From: an uncultured Eubacterium sp.
GTDB taxonomy: Bacteria; Bacillota; Clostridia; Lachnospirales; Lachnospiraceae
Length of the DNA stretch: 16,981 bases
Assembly: GCA_910584795.1 (NCBI GenBank)
Contig: CAJUBZ010000014.1
Coordinates: 1-16,981, forward strand
Direction: 5' to 3'
Position 1 is the stretch's first letter. Each line of letters begins with the position of its first letter. Below the pieces are notes generated by a model that was not told the DNA's origin, made no database searches, and saw nothing but the letters and a program-made list of their open reading frames with translations. A program made the position numbers and the translations under genes. Shown one piece after another: positions 1-6,304 of this stretch.

Positions 1-64
1 TATCCTTGATAGTTTTACGGGTGAATCAGCTAACGAAGAGCAGGGCTGGACAGGGCTGTTCTAG
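1..64 (+). CDS. C-terminal fragment of a small protein (paralogue of the one at 3630)
   Basis: The left edge cuts this gene; only the last 20 codons (2-61) and the TAG stop (62-64) are present. In this frame the peptide ends in ANEEQGWTGLF and is identical, residue for residue, to the last 20 residues of the 46-residue protein at 3630-3770. The two DNA copies differ at six positions and every difference is a silent third-base or Leu-codon change (GAT/GAC, ACG/ACA, GCT/GCC, GAG/GAA, GGG/GGA, CTG/TTG). This fixes the reading frame and shows selection on the protein sequence. Function unknown. By analogy with the second copy, a large secreted protein gene probably lies just off the left edge (inference). 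Confidence 0.8.
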   Translation, partial: ILDSFTGESANEEQGWTGLF

Positions 65-87
65 AAAGAATAAAATTTATATAAATG

Positions 88-132
88 AAAAAAGACACCT
101 AAAAGTACATGATACTATTGGGTGTCTTTTTT
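88..132 (+). terminator. Rho-independent terminator after the first small-protein gene
   Basis: AAAAAAGACACC (88-99) pairs perfectly with GGTGTCTTTTTT (121-132) and ends in a T run, 23 bp after the stop of the small-protein fragment. A flanking A tract lets it work in both directions. The GACACC/GGTGTC stem recurs in the terminator after the second copy (3787-3847), so the terminator is part of the duplicated cassette. Confidence 0.85.
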
Positions 133-271
133 ATGGAGAGTGTGACAACAAATGTTTTATTATTTGTATAACCTTAAATAGATTAATAAAAATCAAACAA
201 AAAAAAGACAATAAAAACATTTTTAACCTATTAAGAAAAAGCTTACAATCCAGTGAATAAAGGGAAAAATA

Positions 272-337
272 ATTGTTTAGAAACATTTTTATTTTGCGTT
301 TAAAGAATATAAATAAAAAAAGTTTTATTTAGAAACA
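272..337 (+). promoter_or_regulatory. Paired ATTGTTTAGAAACA-like sites upstream of the surface-protein promoter
   Basis: ATTGTTTAGAAACA occurs at 272-285, and a 12/14 match (TTTATTTAGAAACA) at 324-337, ending three bases before the -35 hexamer at 341. The two copies are 52 bp apart, about five helical turns, so they would face the same side of the DNA. The core is an imperfect palindrome, TGTTT-AG-AAACA. The exact 14-mer recurs at 4336-4349 upstream of the YitT-family gene. Candidate regulator binding sites; the protein is unknown. The rest of 133-340 is AT-rich with no gene that I can support. Confidence 0.4.
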
Positions 338-340
338 GAA

Positions 341-369
341 TTGATTGCAAAAAAAAGGTGTGCTACTAT
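341..369 (+). promoter_or_regulatory. Strong sigma-A promoter for the surface-protein cassette
   Basis: TTGATT (341-346), a 17-bp spacer and TACTAT (364-369), with the extended -10 dinucleotide TG at 361-362. Transcription should start near 376, leaving a leader of about 30 bases that carries the GGAGGG ribosome binding site (391-396). Confidence 0.75.
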
Positions 370-405
370 TAAAGTGTAAAAAAATGTATAGGAGGGAGAG
401 TTAGA

Positions 406-3400
406 ATGAGTAAGACTTTCAAAAAAGTCCTTTCTGTTGTATTATCACTTGCTATGATTGCCACATCAATTACAGTGTATAACACAACAACAAAGGCAGA
501 TGGTGATTCATTTGTAGAGATGGTTACAGATTCCCAAAAGAATCTGGCACTGGGAGCAACACATATTTTAGGATGTGTTGTAAGTCCAGAAACTGGAGGA
601 CCAGACAGCAGTGTAACAAACGGTGTTATTAGTGGCACGGATTATGTTACTGCGTCAAAAAACAAAGCTGGATCATACCATATTATTGATTTGGGGAAAG
701 AGTATAATGCGGACAGCATTGAAAATATAGTTGTATGGTATCGTTCGGGTATTGGTGGCACATGGCCGGAAAATGGTGGATGTAGAATAGAATATTCCAG
801 ATATGATACAGAATATACAACTGTTTCTGAAATGACACAGGAAGAGTTTAATGCACAGCGTACAGCGCAGGAAGGTGCACCTTTTAGTATTGTTTCAGAC
901 GTATCAGATGCAGCATCTAAGATGCCTGTAGTTAGATATGTTAGAGTTTATTATCCAAATGCTGTAGCATATGGTGCACAGGTTACAGAAATTGGTGTAT
1001 TCGATACTGATGGTGATGCTACAATAGCAGAGCCGGAAACAAATTTACCTGAAGAAGCTGCTAATGTAGAGGTAGTATCCGAAGATTATAATACAATTAC
1101 TGTAACAATTGAAGCAAATACTGCACATCCAGAATATAAATATAATATTCTTATGGATAGAATGAGACAGTATAGTGGTGTTGAAGCTGGTACATATACA
1201 ATATCTAAGGTTGAAGCAGGAACACGAATGATTAGAGTTCGTTCTGTAGATGCAGAAGGAAATCGTTCAATGGGTATTCAGAAGAATGTAGAAGTTAAAG
1301 ATGTTTCTGAGATGATTGAAGATTTAGTTTTAGGAACTAAAAATATTGCAGCTACAAAGAATAATCCTGCATCTGAAATTGTATCTGTTACAGCTTTCTA
1401 TGAAGGACATACACTTGAAACAGCAAAAGTTGCATTGGATGGAAATATTGGAACAGGTGAAGGTGCAGATAAAGCTCTTAGAACATCTGGAACTCCGGTT
1501 GATATTGTAATCGATTTAGGGGATAAGTATAAGCCATCAGAATTTGACAGAGTTTTATTAGGTTATTCTAACCCAAGAACATATGCGGCTTCTACAAAAA
1601 TAGCATTTTCAGCAGACAATGATGAATATACAGAGGTTGCATCAACTTCAGGTTATGTTCCTGCAAAAGATAATGCGGCAACAGCAGACTTTAATATTGT
1701 TAAGTTGGATAGTATTACTAATTATGAAAATAACGCAGTTAGATATGTTAAGATTACATTAGCTGATGGAGCAGCCGGCTGGGGATATGTTATTAATGAA
1801 ATAGCAATTGCTTTAAATGTAGACGTAAAGGATGCTACAATTGTACAGGAGAAAGAAGTTGAAGAGCCGGCAGGCGTTACAGCAACTTCTGATGCGTACA
1901 ATACAATTACTGTTAATGTAGAAGCAAACGCAGCACATCCGGAATATAAATACAATATTCTTTTAGATGGAGTAAGAGTATTGCAGAATGTAGAAGCAGG
2001 AATTCATACACTTACAGATATTGAAGCAGGAACTCATGTGATTAAAGTAAGAGCTGTAGATGAAGAAGGAAATGTTTCAGCTGGTATTGAATGTGAGGAA
2101 GTCGTTGTTGAGGATGCTCCTGAAGCTGCACCACCAGAACATGATATTACAAAAGTTGATACAAGCTCTTGGAAAACTCTTGAGGCAAAAGCAGGTTCAG
2201 TATTAGAAAATGTATATTCTGTAAATACAGTACACGGTTTAAGTGAAGGTGTTTGGTGGGGAATTTATGCACCACACTCTAAAGCTCCTTATCATGCTGA
2301 ACGTGATAAATGTATTTTAGGAGAAGCAGCAGCGTTTGTTTTCCAGCAGAGTAATATAAAAGAAATCTGGGTAAACGGAAAGAAATATGAAAATCCATCA
2401 ACAGCATTTAACAATCAAGGTGATTGTGCTGAAATTTCAACAGATGTATTAACAGAAAAGCAGAATGTTATTACATTAGTATTAAATGATAGTACAATGA
2501 AGACATTTGCAATTAAAGTTGATGCCCCAATGGCACCAGACGCTACAGAAAAGGTGGCAGATACTACTATTGATCCAGATACAATAACAGATTGGATTGA
2601 ATTAGATGCTGATAAGAGTTTATCATTAAATGGTTCAAAGGTATATGTATCATCTGTTGAAGGAATGGGCAATGCAGGACTTAGAGGATTCCATAATAAT
2701 GGTGATCCAAATTGGAATAGAGTGGGTACAGCAATTGAGAATCTTCCAGTATTTGGATTTGTTACAACTGGTGGTAATGCAACAAGCATTATTATTGGTG
2801 ATACAGAATATGTAAATGCAAAAGATGTTAGAAATACACAGGTGTTTATTGGTGCTGACTGTGTTTACATCAATCAGGCTTTATTAGAGGCTCAGGAAGA
2901 TGAGACAAAGTATTTTACAATTACAGCAGTAGGATCTGACGTAGCTCCATTTGTAATTAAGGTTGTTGGTCCTCAAAAGGTTGTAGAACCAGAATTTAAC
3001 GTAACAGTAGATGGTGAAGTGGTTGAAATAGTAGATGGTAAGGTAACACTTGGTGATGCTGAGTATGGATATTTCTGTAATGGAAAGATGTATGCACCGA
3101 ACACAGCAGTAGAAGTTGCAGAGGATATGGCATTTACAGCAGTAAATGAATTGACTGTAACTATGGCAAACGGAGCAGGAATCAGGTATGCAGGAACAGC
3201 AGGAATCAGATTCCAGTCTAATATTACATCAGATAACATGGATGCAGTAGCATCAGATGCCATTACAGAAGGAACATTAATTACAGCAAATGACATTTAT
3301 GAAGCAAAGGGAACACCTTTGACACTGACAAGTGATTATACAAAGATTGATGTAAAGAACAGCGGTTGGTATAATGGAACAGTAGGAACATACTGTGGTT

Positions 3401-3612
3401 CTATCTGCGATGTAGTAGAATCGAACTATATCAGAAACTTTACAGCAAGAGCATATGTGACAGTAAATTATGAAAATGGCGATGAAGTTACAGTTTACTC
3501 AAATATGGGACCTGTAAGAAGTATCAGTCAGGTAGCTGCAGCAGTGAAAGCGGCAGGATATCCTGGTATTCCGGTAGAGAGCCAGTCAATAATTGATTCA
3601 TTTATTAAATAA
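406..3612 (+). CDS. Large secreted modular surface protein (discoidin-like and FN3-like repeats)
   Basis: A 1068-residue protein starting at an ATG 9 bases after GGAGGG. Residues 1-32 form a Sec signal peptide (KTFKK, a hydrophobic core, then TTTKADG). Domains in order: discoidin/F5-8 type C-like (about 40-205), fibronectin-III-like (215-300), a second discoidin-like module (305-480), a second FN3-like module (485-570), two weakly similar beta-rich segments of unknown family (585-710 and 724-855), and a C-terminal part (862-1068) with IRYAGTAGIRF and RAYVTVNYENG motifs, a type common in secreted proteins of gut clostridia. The two FN3 modules share AHPEYKYNIL and VRxVDxEGN, so the discoidin-FN3 unit was duplicated. 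I see no catalytic domain, LPXTG motif or C-terminal membrane segment. A role in binding glycans or surfaces is inferred. It is co-transcribed with the small protein 17 bp downstream. Confidence 0.85.
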   Translation: MSKTFKKVLSVVLSLAMIATSITVYNTTTKADGDSFVEMVTDSQKNLALGATHILGCVVSPETGGPDSSVTNGVISGTDYVTASKNKAGSYHIIDLGKEYNADSIENIVVWYRSGIGGTWPENGGCRIEYSRYDTEYTTVSEMTQEEFNAQRTAQEGAPFSIVSDVSDAASKMPVVRYVRVYYPNAVAYGAQVTEIGVFDTDGDATIAEPETNLPEEAANVEVVSEDYNTITVTIEANTAHPEYKYNILMDRMRQYSGVEAGTYTISKVEAGTRMIRVRSVDAEGNRSMGIQKNVEVKDVSEMIEDLVLGTKNIAATKNNPASEIVSVTAFYEGHTLETAKVALDGNIGTGEGADKALRTSGTPVDIVIDLGDKYKPSEFDRVLLGYSNPRTYAASTKIAFSADNDEYTEVASTSGYVPAKDNAATADFNIVKLDSITNYENNAVRYVKITLADGAAGWGYVINEIAIALNVDVKDATIVQEKEVEEPAGVTATSDAYNTITVNVEANAAHPEYKYNILLDGVRVLQNVEAGIHTLTDIEAGTHVIKVRAVDEEGNVSAGIECEEVVVEDAPEAAPPEHDITKVDTSSWKTLEAKAGSVLENVYSVNTVHGLSEGVWWGIYAPHSKAPYHAERDKCILGEAAAFVFQQSNIKEIWVNGKKYENPSTAFNNQGDCAEISTDVLTEKQNVITLVLNDSTMKTFAIKVDAPMAPDATEKVADTTIDPDTITDWIELDADKSLSLNGSKVYVSSVEGMGNAGLRGFHNNGDPNWNRVGTAIENLPVFGFVTTGGNATSIIIGDTEYVNAKDVRNTQVFIGADCVYINQALLEAQEDETKYFTITAVGSDVAPFVIKVVGPQKVVEPEFNVTVDGEVVEIVDGKVTLGDAEYGYFCNGKMYAPNTAVEVAEDMAFTAVNELTVTMANGAGIRYAGTAGIRFQSNITSDNMDAVASDAITEGTLITANDIYEAKGTPLTLTSDYTKIDVKNSGWYNGTVGTYCGSICDVVESNYIRNFTARAYVTVNYENGDEVTVYSNMGPVRSISQVAAAVKAAGYPGIPVESQSIIDSFIK

Positions 3613-3629
3613 TTAGGAGGAGGATAGAA

Positions 3630-3770
3630 ATGAGAAAATTTTATACAAGCCCAGAGGCAGAAGTAGTAGAATTTGACACTAAAGATGTGATCACAACAAG
3701 TCCTAGCATCCTTGACAGTTTTACAGGTGAATCAGCCAACGAAGAACAGGGCTGGACAGGATTGTTCTAG
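3630..3770 (+). CDS. 46-residue small protein paired with the surface protein
   Basis: The gene begins 17 bp after the surface-protein stop with a near-ideal site, AGGAGGAGG (3615-3623), 6 bases before the ATG. The protein starts MRKFYTSPEAEVVEFDTKD, continues VITTSPS, and ends in GESANEEQGWTGLF. It is acidic, has no signal peptide, Cys or membrane segment, and has an unstructured-looking tail. Its last 20 residues equal those of the fragment at 1-64 with only silent DNA changes, so it is a real, selected protein. The start (YxxP then an acidic stretch then TTS) recalls leader regions of ribosomally made, modified peptides, but no modifying enzyme, protease or exporter lies in the window, so that idea is weak. 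It may instead act with the secreted protein encoded upstream. Function not recognised. Confidence 0.85.
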   Translation: MRKFYTSPEAEVVEFDTKDVITTSPSILDSFTGESANEEQGWTGLF

Positions 3771-3786
3771 AAATCACGAGACGTGC

Positions 3787-3847
3787 ATAAATAAAAATAG
3801 ACACCCAGAGAGTGCTTGCACTCTAGTGGGTGTCTATTTTTATTTAT
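3787..3847 (+). terminator. Long bidirectional terminator closing the surface-protein cassette
   Basis: A 21-bp perfect outer stem (3787-3807 with 3827-3847) carries the GACACCC/GGGTGTC core, an A tract on the left and a T tract on the right. Inside it AGAGTGC/GCACTCT forms a second stem with a TT loop. It begins 17 bp after the small-protein stop and resembles the terminator at 88-132. Confidence 0.9.
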
Positions 3848-3851
3848 ATAG

Positions 3852-3909
3852 GTCGAGGCACGAGACCGAGAAGGAGCGGAGCGGAATCGAGGTTCGTCTC
3901 GTGCTTTCT
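3852..3909 (+). repeat. 58-bp GC-rich palindromic repeat, copy 1
   Basis: 35 of 58 bases are G or C, in sharp contrast to the AT-rich surroundings. Arms GCACGAGAC (3858-3866) and GTCTCGTGC (3896-3904) form a 9-bp stem around a core in which ACCGAGA faces ATCGAGGT. That core pairs as ACC/GGT, a tandem G-A mismatch, then GA/TC. It is identical to copy 2 at 3937-3994 (85-bp period) and shares its core with the inverted copy at 16931-16981. It looks like an intergenic REP-like element; no REP-type transposase gene is in the window. Confidence 0.8.
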
Positions 3910-3936
3910 AGAAGAGAAAAGGTCAGATGTGTATAA

Positions 3937-3994
3937 GTCGAGGCACGAGACCGAGAAGGAGCGGAGCGGAATCGAGGTTCGTCTCGTGCTTTCT
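3937..3994 (+). repeat. 58-bp GC-rich palindromic repeat, copy 2
   Basis: Identical over all 58 bases to 3852-3909. The 27-bp spacer between the copies (3910-3936) ends in a string matching a sequencing-adapter sequence (see findings), so the tandem arrangement should be confirmed before it is interpreted. Confidence 0.75.
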
Positions 3995-4059
3995 TTTACT
4001 GCTATGGAAAAATACTGTGAAAAATGATATACTATTAAAAAATCAATTTGGAGGATGTT

Positions 4060-4278
4060 ATGGATAAAGAAAAAATGATAGATGATATTGTAGCGATGTT
4101 AGATGGAAGTATGCAAAAAGGAGATGGACATATCAATGTAAAAGTAAATGAAATAGTGGAAGAATCTCAGGAAGTGAAAAAAGAAAAATCAGTAATAAGA
4201 GGTTGTGCAGAGTGTTCTATAAATCCTACAGCATGTAGTGTGCCAACTGCAGAACTTCCGGGGGATGATGAGATGTAA
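4060..4278 (+). CDS. Small Cys-containing protein of unknown function, 72 residues
   Basis: The start is the ATG 5 bases after GGAGG (4050-4054); the upstream in-frame TTG at 4048 lacks a ribosome binding site. The protein begins MDKEKMIDDIVAMLDGSM, then GDGHINVKVNE, a charged linker, and a tail with three cysteines (C49, C52, C59) in CAEC and TACSVPT, ending GDDEM. There is no signal peptide or membrane segment. The CxxC-x6-C pattern could bind metal or form disulphides, but no His or fourth Cys completes a standard site. I do not recognise the family. A TATACT -10 element lies at about 4029-4034 with a weak -35. It stands alone between the palindromic repeats and the YitT-family gene. Confidence 0.7.
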   Translation: MDKEKMIDDIVAMLDGSMQKGDGHINVKVNEIVEESQEVKKEKSVIRGCAECSINPTACSVPTAELPGDDEM

Positions 4279-4303
4279 GTGTTTGGTATAATTTTTTTAA
4301 TGT

Positions 4304-4331
4304 TTTACAAGTCATAGAGAAAAAATACAGT
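4304..4331 (+). promoter_or_regulatory. Possible promoter upstream of the YitT-family gene
   Basis: TTTACA (4304-4309), a 16-bp spacer and TACAGT (4326-4331). The -10 is poor, so this is tentative. A second candidate is an extended -10, TG-T-TATAAA (4391-4399), inside the inverted repeat described next. Confidence 0.3.
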
Positions 4332-4335
4332 ATAT

Positions 4336-4349
4336 ATTGTTTAGAAACA
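4336..4349 (+). promoter_or_regulatory. Exact copy of the ATTGTTTAGAAACA motif
   Basis: The same 14-mer occurs at 272-285, upstream of the surface-protein promoter. An exact 14-base repeat in two upstream regions is unlikely by chance in 17 kb and suggests a shared regulator. A general A/T-rich bias weakens the argument. Confidence 0.35.
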
Positions 4350-4366
4350 AAAAATATTTTCTTTCA

Positions 4367-4423
4367 TATAACTTATCAGAAGGATTGAATTGTTATAAAA
4401 GGATATCCTAATGATAAGTTATA
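4367..4423 (+). promoter_or_regulatory. 12-bp perfect inverted repeat in the leader of the YitT-family gene
   Basis: TATAACTTATCA (4367-4378) is the exact reverse complement of TGATAAGTTATA (4412-4423). The 33-base loop holds a small AGGAT/ATCCT stem and the sequence TGTTATAAA. The right arm ends 8 bases before the AAGGAGGG ribosome binding site (4432-4439). It is either an RNA leader hairpin, if transcription starts upstream, or a pair of operator half-sites flanking an extended -10 promoter at 4391-4399. Confidence 0.5.
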
Positions 4424-4445
4424 GTTGTTTTAAGGAGGGATTTTT

Positions 4446-5312
4446 TTGTTAAAGTTTTTAAGTAGATATATAGTTATTACACTTGCGGCATTATTATATG
4501 CTGTCGGTATAGCTTTTTTTCTTAATCCAAATCAGTTGGCACCGGGTGGTGTTTCAGGTATAGCAATTGTACTTAAGAGTGCATTTCCTTTTTTGCCGGG
4601 ACTGGGTATGCTTATATTGATAATGAATGTTCCTATTATGATTTTGGGAGCATGGAAGTTTGGAGGCAAATTTATTTGTTCTACAATATATTCTCTGATA
4701 GTTTCGTCAATATTTATTGATATATTACCTTCGCTGACAGGTATAGAATCAGCGACGGACAACATGATGCTGGCTGCTGTGATTGGTGGGGCATTGTTTG
4801 GGACAGCTATGGGAGTAATGTTTCGAATGGAAACTACAACAGGTGGCTTGGATGTTATTGTGAAAATAGTCCGGCAGAAGAAACCTCATATGAGGACAGG
4901 ACAAATATATATGTTGCTTGATATTGTGGTTCTGGCGGCATCAGCGGTAGCATTTCATAATATCGAAGTAGCTTTATTTGCAACTGTTGCAATATATGTA
5001 TCAACGGTAGTGATGGATAAGGCGATATATGGAGGGGATCAAGCGACATTGGTATATATTATCAGTAGCAAGCGAAAGATTATTGCTGCGCGAATGATGA
5101 AAGAATTGGATGTAGGAGTAACGATGATGCAGGGGATGGGGGCATATAGCAATACTTCGACAGAAATAATTATGTGTGTTATGAGAAAACAAAATCTCAT
5201 TAAGGTTAGAAATATATTGAAAGAAGTAGATTCTAATGCTTTTATGATTGTATCTTCAGCAAACGAAGTATTTGGTGAAGGGTTTAAGTCCCATTTTAAA
5301 AGTGAGATATAG
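4446..5312 (+). CDS. yitT: YitT-family membrane protein (DUF161 + DUF2179)
   Basis: A 288-residue protein starting at TTG, 6 bases after AAGGAGGG (4432-4439). The N-terminal two-thirds has five or six hydrophobic segments with the family's NPNQLAPGGVSGIAI and METTTGGLDVIVKIV motifs. The last 80 or so residues form the soluble C-terminal domain (DKAIYGGDQATLVYIIS, then GMGAYSNTSTEIIMCV). Length and layout are those of complete family members, which sit in the cytoplasmic membrane; their substrate is not established. The gene has its own leader with a conspicuous inverted repeat. It is followed 1 bp after its stop by a promoter for proB, so it probably forms its own transcript or reads through. 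Confidence 0.85.
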   Translation: MLKFLSRYIVITLAALLYAVGIAFFLNPNQLAPGGVSGIAIVLKSAFPFLPGLGMLILIMNVPIMILGAWKFGGKFICSTIYSLIVSSIFIDILPSLTGIESATDNMMLAAVIGGALFGTAMGVMFRMETTTGGLDVIVKIVRQKKPHMRTGQIYMLLDIVVLAASAVAFHNIEVALFATVAIYVSTVVMDKAIYGGDQATLVYIISSKRKIIAARMMKELDVGVTMMQGMGAYSNTSTEIIMCVMRKQNLIKVRNILKEVDSNAFMIVSSANEVFGEGFKSHFKSEI

Positions 5313-5313
5313 G

Positions 5314-5342
5314 TTTACAAAAGTTGGAATTGCCTTTAAAAT
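5314..5342 (+). promoter_or_regulatory. Sigma-A promoter for proB
   Basis: TTTACA (5314-5319), a 17-bp spacer and TAAAAT (5337-5342). It starts one base after the stop codon of the YitT-family gene and gives a leader of about 75 bases before the chosen proB start. Confidence 0.7.
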
Positions 5343-5424
5343 AATATAGGAGAGTTTACCGCAGAGTGGAATTCTTTCATGGAATGGTATGCTTGAGAAG
5401 GACGAAGGAGAAGGAAATAGAGAC

Positions 5425-6216
5425 ATGGCAACATTAAGTAATGTAGAGCGAATTGTTATAAAAGTGGGAACATCCACATTGGCACATGATACAGGAAAAG
5501 CAAATATACGAAGAATGAAACAATTAGTAACTGTGATATCTGATATAGTTAATTCAGGAAAACAGGTGGCATTAGTTACTTCTGGCGCTATTGGTGTAGG
5601 GGCAGGAAAATTAGGACTAAAGGACAGACCTACTACTACTGCAGGGAAACAGGCGGCAGCGACAATCGGGCAATGTGAACTAATGTTTATGTACGATAAG
5701 ATGTTTGGGGAGTATGGACATACTACAGGACAGTTTTTAATGACAAAAAGAGATGTGGAAAATAGTGAGTGTAGAGAAAATCTTATTAATACATTTGAAG
5801 AAATTTTTCATATGGGTGCAATACCAATTATTAATGAGAATGATGCGGTTGCCATTGAAGAGATACTTTATGGAGATAATGACAGTTTGTCTGCAATTGT
5901 TGCAAAGTTAATTGGTGCTGATGCATTATTAATACTAACAGATATCGATGGATTATATAATGGAAATCCAAATGAAGATGAATATGCAAGGATTATTCCG
6001 GTAGTTGAGGAAATTACTTCGGAATTATTTGAAATTGCCGGTGGAAAGGGTTCTAAGTTTGGCACAGGTGGAATGGTTACAAAACTTCAGGCGGCACAAA
6101 TTTCTACAGAGGCAGGAATAGATACTATTGTAATGAGTGGAAATGAACCTGAAAATATTTATAAAGTTTTAGAAGGACATCAGGTTGGAACTTTTTTTCA
6201 GGCGAAGAATAAATAA
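5425..6216 (+). CDS. proB: Glutamate 5-kinase (short form, no PUA domain)
   Basis: Phosphorylates L-glutamate with ATP to gamma-glutamyl phosphate, the first and feedback-controlled step of proline synthesis, in the cytoplasm. The start is the ATG after a GGAGAAGG stretch (5407-5414), giving 263 residues; an in-frame ATG at 5389 has a poorer ribosome binding site. Visible motifs are VIKVGTSTL near the N-terminus, LVTSGAIGVGAGKLGL, the substrate loop IINENDAV, GDNDSLSA, LLILTDIDGLYNGNP and GSKFGTGGMVTKLQAA. The protein stops after the amino-acid kinase domain, whereas E. coli ProB (about 367 residues) has an extra C-terminal PUA domain. The usual partner gene proA does not follow; the next gene is a lipid kinase. 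Gamma-glutamyl phosphate reductase must be encoded elsewhere. Confidence 0.95.
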   Translation: MATLSNVERIVIKVGTSTLAHDTGKANIRRMKQLVTVISDIVNSGKQVALVTSGAIGVGAGKLGLKDRPTTTAGKQAAATIGQCELMFMYDKMFGEYGHTTGQFLMTKRDVENSECRENLINTFEEIFHMGAIPIINENDAVAIEEILYGDNDSLSAIVAKLIGADALLILTDIDGLYNGNPNEDEYARIIPVVEEITSELFEIAGGKGSKFGTGGMVTKLQAAQISTEAGIDTIVMSGNEPENIYKVLEGHQVGTFFQAKNK

Positions 6217-6304
6217 CGATGTTTACAAAATGTTCAATTTTCTTTCACACAAATGAGTGGAAATATGAGGTAAAATTGTTATTGATATACCAAGGAGTAT
6301 GGTT

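Noticed and set aside
6..260. 84-codon open frame overlapping the small-protein fragment
   Set aside because: It runs in a different frame from the selected peptide, has no ribosome binding site and continues through the terminator at 88-132. Differences from the equivalent frame at 3712 change amino acids, while in the peptide frame they are silent.
272..285. CodY box
   Set aside because: ATTGTTTAGAAACA has about five mismatches to AATTTTCWGAAAATT, including both sides of the centre.
2415..3296. Antisense open frames of 107-124 codons inside the surface-protein gene
   Set aside because: No ribosome binding sites; they reflect the biased codon use of the real gene on the + strand.
3630..3770. 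Lasso-peptide precursor
   Set aside because: The YxxP start fits loosely, but no RRE protein, protease or cyclase is in the window and the tail lacks a clear ring pattern. Kept only as a weak idea.
3852..3909. Kink-turn in the repeat core
   Set aside because: A tandem G-A pair is present, but the possible three-base bulge is not directly next to it as a kink-turn requires.
3852..3994. CRISPR array
   Set aside because: Only two repeats, 58 bp long with a 27-bp spacer, strongly palindromic, and no cas genes.
3712..4027. Two overlapping + strand open frames across the terminator and GC-rich repeats
   Set aside because: They read out of frame through the small protein, a 21-bp terminator stem and two repeat copies; their shared peptide is just the translated repeat.
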